Shown: in pieces, positions 35,799 to 44,523 of the stretch | Numbering within the stretch: the stretch's first letter is position 1 | Layout of the letters: each line of letters opens with the position of its first letter | Source: Marivivens aquimaris | Lineage (GTDB): Bacteria; Pseudomonadota; Alphaproteobacteria; Rhodobacterales; Rhodobacteraceae | NCBI RefSeq assembly: GCF_015220045.1 | Contig: NZ_JADBGB010000001.1 | Location: forward strand, 2,907,001-2,971,000 | Direction of reading: 5' to 3' | Length of the DNA stretch: 64,000 bases | Notes under the pieces: generated by a model | Seen by the model: the letters and a program-made list of their open reading frames with translations, nothing else | The model's database searches: none | What the model was told of the DNA's origin: nothing | Made by a program: the position numbers and the translations under genes

Positions 35799-38700
35799 AT
35801 GGCATTGTATTCGACACGACAGCGCGACCCGTTACTCGATAGCACGACGCAGGCTGCGCTGGAAAAGCGGAGTAAAGAACTGTTCGGCATCGGGCTGGTG
35901 ATACTCGGCACGTTGGCGGCTATGATGCTGTGGTCGTATTCGCCGGACGATCCCAACTGGATGCTGGCCACCGATGCGCCCGTCCAGAATTGGCTGGGCC
36001 GCACCGGTGCGTCGATTGCCGCGCCGCTGATCATGGTGATCGGCAAGGCCGCTTGGTGGATTCCGGTGCTGCTGTTCGCATGGGGTGTGCGGATGGGCCT
36101 GCATCAGGGCGGCGAGCGTGCGATGACCCGCCTTGTGTATTTTCCCCTGCCTATCGTCGTCGGCACCATCTGGGCTGCCACGCTGACGCCGGGCGATGAA
36201 TGGAGCCATGCTTTCGGCCTCGGCGGTATGCTCGGAAACACTGCGCTGGGCGTGATCCTTTCGGTTATCCCTTCGAGCGATGTCGTTGCACTGGCCGGTG
36301 TGGGCATCGTTTCGGGCATTGTTATGCTAGTCCTTGGACTGTTCGTGGCCGGATTCACCCGTCCGGAGCTCGCGATGATCCGCCGCAACGTCTTCATTGG
36401 CCTCGTGATGGGCTACAGCCTGCTGCTCCGTATCGCAGGTCGCGGTGCCGAAGCATCGGTCCGCGCCGCGCAGAGCGGTTACGCCAACGTCCAGTCGCGC
36501 CGCGAAATGCGTGTGCAGCGTCCGGGTGCGCACATGGAAGTGTTCGAGGACGACGATCCTTACGATGTGCCGATGGCCGCTCCGCGTGCCAGCCGCACTG
36601 CATCGGTCGTTCGCCCTGTTGCTGCGCCGACCTATCAAATGCCTGCCGCAGAGCCTGAGTATCATCAAACTTTCACTCAGCCGGAACAACCGAGCCTCTT
36701 TGGTAAGCTGATGCCCGGCAAACTGCGCCGCAACCAAGCCAAAATCGAACCCGAGCTGATCGAGAACGAACCGCCGCTGGCGGCCTTCACGGAAGAGCCG
36801 AGTGACGACCGCGTTCGCGCACGCATCGCCGACGCGATCCGCGCTCGGAAAGCTCCGGTCGAGCAAGCTCCGCTGCCGCCGATCACCCGTAGCGCTGAAG
36901 GTGACGTTCGTATCGAGCCGACCCTGACCGCAGGACGTGGCCCCCGCGCACTGGTTGTCGAGCCGCCGATGAGCCGTGCCCAGCAGCCCGCCGCACCGGT
37001 TGTGGCCGCGCCGATGCCGACGATTTCGGCCACGCGCAGTGCCGAGCCCGCACCGTTCGAAGAGCCGCTCTCGACCGTTGATTTTACCAGCGGCTGGGAC
37101 GAAGTTCCGCCGATCGACGAGACTGACGCCGACAATATCTTCACCGAAGTGCCGCTCGATATGGAGCCGGAAGGCTACCAGCAGTCTTATGAAGCGGAGC
37201 CCGCCGTCGAGGAAACTCACGTCGAACCGCGCCGTGTTGTTCCTGCTAAAACCATGAAGCGCTCGGTTCTGCCGTCGAAACCCGCCAAGCCGGAACCGGC
37301 TTCGTCGCTTCACGCCGACTACGAAACCCCGCCGGTTGATCTGCTGCTCGATCCGGCGCAAATCGAGCGTCATCACCTTGCCGATGAAGAGCTCGAAGAC
37401 AACGCGCGTATGCTGGAATCGGTGCTCGAAGACTACGGCATCAAAGGCGAGATCGTCAGCGTGCGTCCGGGTCCGGTCGTCACCATGTACGAACTCGAAC
37501 CCGCGCCGGGTCTGAAGGCGAGCCGTGTGATCGGCCTTGCCGATGATATCGCGCGTTCGATGTCCGCTTTGTCCGCGCGTGTTTCGACCGTTCCGGGGCG
37601 CTCGGTCATCGGTATCGAACTGCCGAACGACAAGCGCGAAAAGGTTGTCCTGCGCGAGATCCTGAACAGCCGCGATTACAGCGACCCGAACTGCCGCCTG
37701 CCGCTTGCGCTGGGTAAAGACATCGGCGGCGAGTCCATTGTCGCCAACCTTGCCAAGATGCCCCACCTGCTAATCGCGGGTACCACGGGTTCGGGTAAGT
37801 CTGTTGCGATCAACACGATGATCCTGTCGCTCCTCTACCGCCTCACGCCGGAAGAGTGCCGCCTCATCATGATCGACCCGAAGATGCTCGAACTTTCCGT
37901 CTATGACGGCATTCCGCATCTCCTCTCCCCTGTTGTGACCGACCCGAAAAAAGCGGTCGTTGCGCTGAAGTGGGTCGTGGGCGAGATGGAAGAGCGTTAC
38001 CGCAAGATGTCCAAGATGGGCGTGCGGAATATCGAAGGCTACAACGGCCGCGTCCGCGATGCGCTGGGCCGTGGCGAGATGTTCGAACGTACCGTTCAGA
38101 CCGGCTTTGACGAGGAAACCGGCGATCCGATCTTCGAGACCGAAGAGCTGACCCCCGAAGCGATGCCGTACATCGTCGTTATCGTCGACGAAATGGCCGA
38201 CCTCATGATGGTGGCGGGCAAGGAAATCGAAGCCTGCATCCAGCGCCTTGCGCAGATGGCTCGTGCATCGGGTATTCACCTGATCATGGCCACGCAGCGT
38301 CCGTCGGTCGACGTCATCACCGGTACGATCAAAGCGAACTTCCCGACCCGTATCTCGTTCCAGGTCACCTCGAAAATTGACTCGCGCACTATTCTGGGCG
38401 AGCAGGGTGCCGAACAGCTGCTGGGTATGGGCGACATGCTCTACATGGCTGGCGGTGGCCGCGTGACCCGTATCCACGGCCCGTTCGTTTCGGACGAAGA
38501 AGTCGAAGAGATCGTGAACTACCTCAAGGCGTTTGGCCCGCCGGAGTACATGTCGGGCGTTGTCGACGGTCCGGATGATGACCGTGCGAACGACATCGAC
38601 GCGGTGCTCGGCCTTGGTGCGTCGGGTGGCAACACCGATACCGAAGATGCGCTCTATGACACCGCTGTTGCGATCGTCATCAAGGACCGCAAATGCTCTA

Positions 38701-38837
38701 CCTCGTACATCCAGCGTAAACTGGCGATCGGCTATAACAAAGCCGCGCGTTTGGTCGAGCAGATGGAAGACGAAGGCGTCGTGTCAGCCGCGAACCACGT
38801 CGGCAAGCGAGAGATCTTGGTACCGGAACAACACTGA
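35799..38837 (+). CDS. ftsK: DNA translocase FtsK
   Basis: A 1012-residue septal motor. Four membrane helices lie within about 30-200, then a Pro/Glu-rich linker (about 215-510), shorter than in E. coli, and the alpha/beta motor. Walker A is AGTTGSGKS near 659-667 and Walker [11 protein letters not shown] near 792-801. The C-terminal gamma domain (about 945-1012; [24 protein letters not shown]) reads polar KOPS-type sites and activates XerCD. It clears the chromosome terminus at division. It follows dapC by 14 bases and ends at a terminator. Confidence 0.97.
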   Translation: MALYSTRQRDPLLDSTTQAALEKRSKELFGIGLVILGTLAAMMLWSYSPDDPNWMLATDAPVQNWLGRTGASIAAPLIMVIGKAAWWIPVLLFAWGVRMGLHQGGERAMTRLVYFPLPIVVGTIWAATLTPGDEWSHAFGLGGMLGNTALGVILSVIPSSDVVALAGVGIVSGIVMLVLGLFVAGFTRPELAMIRRNVFIGLVMGYSLLLRIAGRGAEASVRAAQSGYANVQSRREMRVQRPGAHMEVFEDDDPYDVPMAAPRASRTASVVRPVAAPTYQMPAAEPEYHQTFTQPEQPSLFGKLMPGKLRRNQAKIEPELIENEPPLAAFTEEPSDDRVRARIADAIRARKAPVEQAPLPPITRSAEGDVRIEPTLTAGRGPRALVVEPPMSRAQQPAAPVVAAPMPTISATRSAEPAPFEEPLSTVDFTSGWDEVPPIDETDADNIFTEVPLDMEPEGYQQSYEAEPAVEETHVEPRRVVPAKTMKRSVLPSKPAKPEPASSLHADYETPPVDLLLDPAQIERHHLADEELEDNARMLESVLEDYGIKGEIVSVRPGPVVTMYELEPAPGLKASRVIGLADDIARSMSALSARVSTVPGRSVIGIELPNDKREKVVLREILNSRDYSDPNCRLPLALGKDIGGESIVANLAKMPHLLIAGTTGSGKSVAINTMILSLLYRLTPEECRLIMIDPKMLELSVYDGIPHLLSPVVTDPKKAVVALKWVVGEMEERYRKMSKMGVRNIEGYNGRVRDALGRGEMFERTVQTGFDEETGDPIFETEELTPEAMPYIVVIVDEMADLMMVAGKEIEACIQRLAQMARASGIHLIMATQRPSVDVITGTIKANFPTRISFQVTSKIDSRTILGEQGAEQLLGMGDMLYMAGGGRVTRIHGPFVSDEEVEEIVNYLKAFGPPEYMSGVVDGPDDDRANDIDAVLGLGASGGNTDTEDALYDTAVAIVIKDRKCSTSYIQRKLAIGYNKAARLVEQMEDEGVVSAANHVGKREILVPEQH

Positions 38838-38855
38838 CGTACCGTCACTCAACCT

Positions 38856-38878
38856 AAAGGCCCCCTCGTGGGGCCTTT
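38856..38878 (+). terminator. Terminator after ftsK
   Basis: Nine-bp stem AAAGGCCCC/GGGGCCTTT (38856-38864, 38870-38878) with a 5-base loop, followed by ATATTG. The T run is short, partly supplied by the stem itself. Confidence 0.8.
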
Positions 38879-38943
38879 ATATTGAATAACAATCTGCCGT
38901 TAAGCATATGGAAGCCTCATCCTAGAATGCTCACGGTGGAAAA

Positions 38944-40383
38944 ATGCCCCAATACGTCAGCGACTTCACAGCCATCCTCCCGTACTTTGATCAGAACGAT
39001 TACTGGGGGCCGAACACACGTCTGAATACGGGCATGGATACCGGCACGCCGGTCGCGATTACGTATAAATTTCAGGACTCTGCCCACCTGACGAGCAAGT
39101 GGGACATGCCCTACGACTATAACGTCAACGAAGTCGTTGTGCTCAACGGCGCGCAGAAAAATGTCATCCGCGATTCGCTCGATTACTTCGAAACCCAGAC
39201 AGGCGTGATCTTTATCGAGGTCGATGCCAATCAGGACGCGATGTTCGAGTTTAACGGCGCGTATGGCCCGCTCGACGTAGGGATCGCGGCATTTGCCGAC
39301 CTCGCCTATTCGACCGAAACCTCGGTGAGCCTCAGTACGCTGACATTCGATATCGACGCGCTCGCGCCGTTCTCGGGAGGCTTTTCCATCGAGACAATTA
39401 ACCACGAGATCGCCCACTCGCTCGGTCTGTCGCATCCGCACGAAGGGTCGATCCGCCTGAAGTCGTCATACGATAACAACCAGCAGACCGTGATGACCTA
39501 TAATTGGGGATCGTCGCCGAACACCGGCATCGGTGTGCTGGACAATCAGGCGCTTGATTTCCTCTATGGCGACAAGCTGGGGAACAGAGCGCCGTCAGTG
39601 GCCTACCGTGGTGGCGATGATATCCGGTTCAGCTTTGGCGGGGGCGATGATGTGCTCGTGGGAACGAACCTGAACAACAAAATGCTTGGCCGTGGCGGCG
39701 ATGACAGCTTTCTTGGCCGTCAGGGCAACGACATCCTGCTGGGCCATGCGGGCGAGGATACGCTCGAAGGCGGGGCCGGAAGCGATCTGCTGAAGGGCGG
39801 CAAGCACAACGATATACTCACTGACTTTGCGGGTTCGGACAATGTGCTCAAGGGGCAGGCGGGTTCCGACTACCTCGAAAGCTCTGGCACCTATGATCGG
39901 CTCGATGGCGGCGGCGGTAGCGACTACATCGAAGCTAGCGGTGCATACGTTGATATGATCGGCGGAAATGGTGCTGACGAATTCGTCTATACCGGCACCA
40001 TGGGTGCGTCGGTCAATGGCGGCAAAGGCGCGGACACATTCACGGTCGATAGTTACTACGCCTATAACCTCTATCTCGATATGGGTGATGGCGACGACAC
40101 CAGCTACCTCGATGGTGCGACGACGACCTACTACATCGCCGCGAATGCCAAAGGTGACCACGATGTCATTGACGGTTGGGCCAGCTATGCCAGCGATTTC
40201 GAGTTCGATAGCAGCACCGGTTGGTCGCTGGCCAACAGCTCGCGCACGGCCATCGATACAGACGGTGACTTCTACACAGACTCCGTCCGGTTGCAGTGGG
40301 GGGCGGGCAGCGATCTCTACACGCTCGACCTCTACGATGTGACGCTCTACGAATTCGAGAGCGCTTATTACTACTACATCTGA
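38944..40383 (+). CDS. RTX metalloprotease, serralysin-like (M10B)
   Basis: A 479-residue metzincin. HEIAHSLGLSHP (residues 154-165) holds the three zinc His and catalytic Glu155; the Met-turn is VMTYN with Met184. Then come RTX-type calcium repeats (about 228-350, GGxGxDxLx pattern) and a Tyr/Asp-rich C-terminus, as in type I secreted proteins. There is no N-terminal signal peptide, which fits ABC-dependent export; no type I transporter is encoded here. It sits alone between the ftsK terminator and lolA, a place usually continuous in relatives, so it looks like an accessory insertion. Confidence 0.85.
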   Translation: MPQYVSDFTAILPYFDQNDYWGPNTRLNTGMDTGTPVAITYKFQDSAHLTSKWDMPYDYNVNEVVVLNGAQKNVIRDSLDYFETQTGVIFIEVDANQDAMFEFNGAYGPLDVGIAAFADLAYSTETSVSLSTLTFDIDALAPFSGGFSIETINHEIAHSLGLSHPHEGSIRLKSSYDNNQQTVMTYNWGSSPNTGIGVLDNQALDFLYGDKLGNRAPSVAYRGGDDIRFSFGGGDDVLVGTNLNNKMLGRGGDDSFLGRQGNDILLGHAGEDTLEGGAGSDLLKGGKHNDILTDFAGSDNVLKGQAGSDYLESSGTYDRLDGGGGSDYIEASGAYVDMIGGNGADEFVYTGTMGASVNGGKGADTFTVDSYYAYNLYLDMGDGDDTSYLDGATTTYYIAANAKGDHDVIDGWASYASDFEFDSSTGWSLANSSRTAIDTDGDFYTDSVRLQWGAGSDLYTLDLYDVTLYEFESAYYYYI

Positions 40384-40501
40384 CGCCAGTGGGCGGCGCA
40401 GAGGTCATCGGTCAACTTATCGTCGATATTGAATAACGTCTGGTTTTTCGCTGGGGTCGACCCATCTGATAACGCAACAGACGGAAATATCAGGATTGAC
40501 C

Positions 40502-41104
40502 ATGAACCCTCTTCGCCGCCTCTTCCTCGCCGCGCCGTTCGCGCTGGCTGCTTTTGCCGGTCAGGCGCAGGCTCAGGAGCTGTCGCTTTCCGAGATTTCG
40601 AGCTACATGAACCAGCTTCAGACGGCTCAGGGTGACTTCACCCAGATCAACTCGGACGGCACTATCTCGACCGGTACCATCTACATCAAACGCCCCGGTC
40701 GTATCCGCTTCGAATACGATGCCCCCGAAAAATCGCTGGTGATTGCCGGTGGTGGCTCGGTCGCGATTTTCGATGCGCGGTCCACTGACAACCCGCAGCG
40801 TTACCCGCTGAGCGAAACGCCTCTCAGTATCATCCTTCAGGACAATGTGGACCTGACCCGCGCGAGCATGGTCACCGGCCATACCTCTGACGGAACCTCG
40901 ACGACCGTGACCGCTCAGGACCCTGCACACCCCGAGTACGGAAATATCCAGCTGAAGTTCACCAATCCGGCGCAACTGCGTCAGTGGGTGATCACGGATA
41001 ACACCGGCACCCAGACGACGATGGTGCTTGGTGACATGACCGTCGGGGGAGGCATCTCGGACCGGATGTTCAACATCATCGCCGAGACCGATAACTGGAA
41101 CTAA
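40502..41104 (+). CDS. lolA: Outer-membrane lipoprotein carrier protein LolA
   Basis: A 200-residue periplasmic chaperone that ferries lipoproteins from LolCDE to the outer membrane. The signal peptide ends in AQAQ (about 23-25); the mature part shows QTAQGDFTQINSDGTISTG and GTIYIKRPGRIRFEYD, the classical LolA strands. AGGA precedes ATG 40502 by six bases. Window neighbours lptE, lspA and the lipoproteins use the same route. A strong shared terminator follows. Confidence 0.92.
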   Translation: MNPLRRLFLAAPFALAAFAGQAQAQELSLSEISSYMNQLQTAQGDFTQINSDGTISTGTIYIKRPGRIRFEYDAPEKSLVIAGGGSVAIFDARSTDNPQRYPLSETPLSIILQDNVDLTRASMVTGHTSDGTSTTVTAQDPAHPEYGNIQLKFTNPAQLRQWVITDNTGTQTTMVLGDMTVGGGISDRMFNIIAETDNWN

Positions 41105-41133
41105 AAAAGGCGCCCTCGGGCGCCTTTTCTTTT
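41103..41133. terminator. Bidirectional terminator between lolA and the transglycosylase
   Basis: Stem GGCGCC/GGCGCC around CTCG (41109-41124), with TTTTCTTTT on the right and AAAAAA on the left, so it can stop transcripts from both convergent genes. Confidence 0.9.
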
Positions 41134-41722
41134 AGAACCGTGCTTGCCTGCAATAAGCCAACTGCTGCTGGTACATGATCGAACGAGCCGCAACCTCATC
41201 CGCAATACGCACCAGCCAGCTCTTGCTGCGGTAGCTGCCGCGCAGATAGCCCGAACGCCCCTCGTGATAGGCGAGGTACTGGTTGCGGGTGTCATACAGC
41301 GCGACGCCCGTCTCTTCGGTGGTCTGGGCCATGTACCAACCCATGAAGTCCGTCGCGTCCTGAATATCATCCCGACGCGAGCCGTAGCCGCCATGGTCAC
41401 GCTGGTATTCTTCCCATGTGCCGTCGAGCGCTTGCGAATAGCCGAAGGCCGAAGACTGGCGACCGATGGGGATCACACCCAGCGCGAACTGGTGCGGGGT
41501 CCGGTTGTTCGAGATGAATTTGCTTTCCTGATAGATCATCGCCATCAGGACGTAAGGTTCCACGCCCCAGCGGCGTTTGGCGTTGCGGAACGCCCGAACG
41601 TAATGCGGACGCTCTGTCAGGATCGAACAGGCGTCATCAAGCTCGCGCGGTGCGGAGCCTTGTCGTTCTCCGCAGCTGCCGAGAACGAGCGCAATCATCA
41701 GGGCGAGGAAGAATCTGCTCAT
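41132..41722 (-). CDS. Lytic transglycosylase-type lipoprotein
   Basis: A 196-residue lipoprotein: lipobox LGSC with Cys17. The SLT-type domain shows MAMIYQESKF with catalytic Glu66, FGYSQALDGTWEEYQ, and a C-terminal YLAYHEGRSGY segment, a pattern of small outer-membrane transglycosylases that cleave peptidoglycan to form anhydro-muramic ends. ATG 41722 follows GAGAGG; the longer frame to 41788 would place the signal sequence internally. Confidence 0.85.
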   Translation of the reverse strand: MSRFFLALMIALVLGSCGERQGSAPRELDDACSILTERPHYVRAFRNAKRRWGVEPYVLMAMIYQESKFISNNRTPHQFALGVIPIGRQSSAFGYSQALDGTWEEYQRDHGGYGSRRDDIQDATDFMGWYMAQTTEETGVALYDTRNQYLAYHEGRSGYLRGSYRSKSWLVRIADEVAARSIMYQQQLAYCRQARF

Positions 41723-41794
41723 CTGCCTCTCGCTTTCTTGTTTTTCAAAGCCTAGCGCATTCGCCCGTTCATTGAAACGGTTTAACAAGAGGCG

Positions 41795-42676
41795 TCAGAC
41801 CAGAAACGCGAGGATGAGCGGTAATCCGACTACCGACATCACGGTCGAAACCACGACGAGGCCCGCGACGGCCTGCGAGTCCGCGCCGTACTTCTCGGCC
41901 AGCATGTAGGAGGTCACGGCGACCGGCGTTGCGAGCTGCACGATCAGCACGCTCATCGCGACAGGTTCAAGGTCAAACCACTGACCCGCAATGACGCCCG
42001 CGCCGACGCAGACCGCGATCTTGATGACGGCCATGAGCATGGCCTTCCCAATCGCGCGTGTCTCAAGGCGGGCAACCGCGACGCCGAGGGTAATCAGCAT
42101 GATCGGGATCGCCATCTGGCCGATGAGTTCGAGCGAGTTCGTCAGAAATTTCGGCGTGTGCCAGCCTTGCCAGAGGAACAGCGCGCCGAGCATGGTGGCG
42201 GCGACGATGGGTTCCTTGATGATCTTCGTCAGCGACCCGCTGCCCGACACCAGCCAGATTCCGACCGTAAAGGACAGGATCGCCATAACGGCAAACACCA
42301 CGACCGCGTAGCCAAGTCCAGTCTCGCCGAATGCGAAGAGGGCCAGCGGCAGGCCAAGGTTGCCCGTGTTTCCGAAGATCAGTGGCGCGAGGTAGGTTTG
42401 CCTGTCGGCGCGCATCACGGTGACGAGTAAGAGCGACGCTGCGGCGATGATGCCGTAGCCGACGAATGCCGCCAGCGACAATGCTGCGAGGGCCTCGGGA
42501 TTGATCTCTGTCCGCATGAGCGCGGTGAAGATCAGGCAGGGCACCGAAAGGGTCATGGCAAGCCGCGTGACGAACTCGACGCGGTATTCAAAGCCAAGGC
42601 GCACCCAGCCAAAACCGATGGCCGCAAGAATGAAAACCGGAGCTGTGATCTCCAGTACTGTTAGTGCAAGGTTCAC
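41795..42676 (-). CDS. AEC (auxin efflux carrier) family transporter
   Basis: A 293-residue carrier with about ten predicted membrane helices in two inverted halves; LTLSVPCLIFTALM and FGNTGNLGLPLALFAFGE are the broken-helix motifs of the AEC/BART fold. Bacterial members move malate, malonate or other small acids. GTG 42676, eight bases after GGTGGA, begins the first helix as in relatives; ATG 42694 is an alternative six codons upstream. Tandem with the transglycosylase, 72 bases away. Confidence 0.8.
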   Translation of the reverse strand: MNLALTVLEITAPVFILAAIGFGWVRLGFEYRVEFVTRLAMTLSVPCLIFTALMRTEINPEALAALSLAAFVGYGIIAAASLLLVTVMRADRQTYLAPLIFGNTGNLGLPLALFAFGETGLGYAVVVFAVMAILSFTVGIWLVSGSGSLTKIIKEPIVAATMLGALFLWQGWHTPKFLTNSLELIGQMAIPIMLITLGVAVARLETRAIGKAMLMAVIKIAVCVGAGVIAGQWFDLEPVAMSVLIVQLATPVAVTSYMLAEKYGADSQAVAGLVVVSTVMSVVGLPLILAFLV

Positions 42677-42759
42677 AGACTGTTTCCACCCCATTTCGTG
42701 CCGTCCGATGGACAAGCAACTCCCCAAAGGATTAGTAATGGTTAAGGGGGCTTTGTGCC

Positions 42760-43086
42760 ATGCTGAAAACGCGCGCCAAATACCAGTTGGGACAGATCGT
42801 CCGCCATCGCAAACATCCGTTTCGCGGTGTGGTGTTTGATGTCGACGCGATGTTCAGCAATTCCGAGGAATGGTACGAAGCCATCCCCGAAGATGCCCGC
42901 CCCAGCAAAGACCAGCCCTTCTACCACCTGCTCGCCGAGAACAGCGAAAGCTTCTACGTGGCTTACGTGTCCGAGCAGAACCTGATCGCCGATTATTCGG
43001 GCGAGCCGGTGTCGCATCCTGATGTGGAAGAATTCTTCGATACGTTCGAAGACGGGCAATATCACCTCGACGTCCAGCTTAACTAA
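42760..43086 (+). CDS. hspQ: Heat shock protein HspQ
   Basis: A 108-residue member of the hemimethylated-DNA-binding/YccV domain family. KYQLGQIVRHRKHPFRGVVFDVD starts the fold and QPFYHLLAE...FYVAYVSEQNL is its second signature. HspQ is a specificity enhancer and substrate of Lon protease. The gene stands alone; the region that follows up to 43349 carries no visible feature. Confidence 0.92.
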   Translation: MLKTRAKYQLGQIVRHRKHPFRGVVFDVDAMFSNSEEWYEAIPEDARPSKDQPFYHLLAENSESFYVAYVSEQNLIADYSGEPVSHPDVEEFFDTFEDGQYHLDVQLN

Positions 43087-43349
43087 GCTGGGTCCCCGAC
43101 GCCGCGTAACTGGGTGGGGGCAAATGCACGCGACATCGGGGTGAAGCATTTTGCAGCTACCTGTCCATTATGAAGACTCGCGAAGGCTCAAGCATGATCA
43201 AATAAGGGCAGTTTGGCGGCGCGAATGGATATGAAATCACCAATGTTTATTGATGGTGTAGATTGTCCTGTATCTGGAAACATGCCGCGATAGGTGGCGG
43301 AGCGCGCCGTCATCCGCTAAATCACGGTGAAACCGAACAGGATTTTGCC

Positions 43350-43805
43350 ATGCGCGCCGACTACCCCACGCTTGCCAAACAGATCGCCGCTTTGACCGAG
43401 GGCGAGACAGACGAGGTTGCACTGATGGCGACCTTGGCGTGCGAGCTGCACCACGCGGACGACCGTTTCGACTGGACCGGCTTTTACCGCGTGACCGAAC
43501 CGGAAGTACTGAAGATCGGGCCCTATCAGGGCGGTCATGGTTGCCTCGTTATCCCGTTCTCGCGCGGCGTCTGCGGTGCTGCGGCCCGATTACAGGAAAC
43601 ACAACTTGTGCCGGACGTCGAAGCGTTCCCCGGTCACATCGCCTGTTCATCCTCGACACGTTCCGAGATTGTTTTGCCGGTGTTCAACGCGGCTGGCGAG
43701 ATCATCGGCGTGCTCGATATCGACAGCAATCAGCCGGATGCCTTCACCGTGGATGACCAAACCGCACTGGAAGCCATCCTGCGCGATACGTTTGCTCGCG
43801 CATGA
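43350..43805 (+). CDS. msrC: Free methionine-(R)-sulfoxide reductase (GAF domain)
   Basis: A 151-residue GAF protein. Cys65, Cys75 and Cys99 lie with the same 10- and 24-residue spacing as the three catalytic cysteines of E. coli fRMsr (84, 94, 118), within GGHGCLVIPF, SRGVCG and GHIACSS. It reduces free Met-R-sulfoxide. ATG 43350 follows AGGA by eight bases. The stop overlaps the next gene by ATGA. The nearby 1-Cys peroxiredoxin and the CnoX-type protein serve the same oxidative-stress theme. Confidence 0.9.
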   Translation: MRADYPTLAKQIAALTEGETDEVALMATLACELHHADDRFDWTGFYRVTEPEVLKIGPYQGGHGCLVIPFSRGVCGAAARLQETQLVPDVEAFPGHIACSSSTRSEIVLPVFNAAGEIIGVLDIDSNQPDAFTVDDQTALEAILRDTFARA

Positions 43806-44452
43806 ACGGCAGCGAGTATAACCCGCCGCAGGATCCGCTGGTCGTCTTGCACGAAGACCACGAGATCGTCGTCGTCGACAAACCCACGGGACTTTTGTCC
43901 GTGCCAGGAAAGGGCGAGCACCTTGCGGACTGCCTGATCACTCGCGTGCAGGCTGCATACCCGACTGCGCTGCTGGTGCACCGTCTTGATCGCGATACGT
44001 CGGGTGTGATGATCTTTGGCCTGACGCCGAACGCGCAAAGGCACCTTGGTAAACAGTTCGAGGCGCGCGCGACTAAGAAAACCTACGTTGCGCGGGTTTA
44101 TGGTCGGGTTCAGGAAAAGACCGGAACCGTCGATCTGCCGTTGATCGTAGACTGGCCGAACCGTCCGCTGCAAAAGGTCGACCATGAAGAGGGGCGGCAA
44201 GCCGTCACAGACTGGCGCGTGGTTCGTGCGAGTGACGACGAGAGCCGCGTCCGTCTCTATCCGAAGACCGGGCGGTCACATCAGCTCCGTGTGCATATGA
44301 GAGAGATCGGGCATCCGATCCTCGGTGATCCGTTTTATGCAACGGGGCCGGCGCTCGATTATCCGCGCCTCATGCTGCATTCGGAAACCCTGCAATTCCG
44401 TCACCCTGACGGCGGCCGCGGAATGCGTATCACAGCCAAAGCGCCGTTCTAG
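43802..44452 (+). CDS. RluA-family pseudouridine synthase
   Basis: A 216-residue enzyme with the catalytic motif HRLDRDTSG (Asp63) and downstream RLYPKTGRSHQLRVHMREIGHPILGD, typical of RluA. No S4 domain is present. It isomerises uridine in 23S rRNA or tRNA; RluA itself does both (U746 and U32), and its short length is close to this one. Translationally coupled to the upstream msrC. A palindromic repeat begins 6 bases past its stop. Confidence 0.88.
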   Translation: MNGSEYNPPQDPLVVLHEDHEIVVVDKPTGLLSVPGKGEHLADCLITRVQAAYPTALLVHRLDRDTSGVMIFGLTPNAQRHLGKQFEARATKKTYVARVYGRVQEKTGTVDLPLIVDWPNRPLQKVDHEEGRQAVTDWRVVRASDDESRVRLYPKTGRSHQLRVHMREIGHPILGDPFYATGPALDYPRLMLHSETLQFRHPDGGRGMRITAKAPF

Positions 44453-44457
44453 GATGG

Positions 44458-44522
44458 GTGGAGGGGGCGCTGCCCCCTCGGCCTTGCGGCCTCACCCCCG
44501 AGGTATTTTCGTCAGAATGAAG
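44458..44522 (-). repeat. Post-stop palindromic element, copy C
   Basis: A 65-base copy nearly identical to copy B (about 3-5 changes, in the first loop and after TATTT). It fills the space between the convergent RluA-type and aldehyde dehydrogenase genes and stops 1 base from the latter's stop codon. Confidence 0.85.
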
Positions 44523-44523
44523 A

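Noticed and set aside
36327..37766. 479-codon open frame opposite the ftsK linker
   Set aside because: Antisense to a well-supported ftsK; the linker has low complexity and so leaves the other strand open.
39640..40000. DNA-level tandem repeats in the RTX protease gene considered as a repeat array or CRISPR
   Set aside because: The periodicity is the 27-base coding pattern of RTX nonapeptides with variable bases; no identical repeats or spacers.
43087..43349. Search for an RNA gene or small protein in the hspQ-msrC gap
   Set aside because: Only frames of 11-20 codons, no tRNA-like folding and no strong hairpin seen; nothing can be supported.
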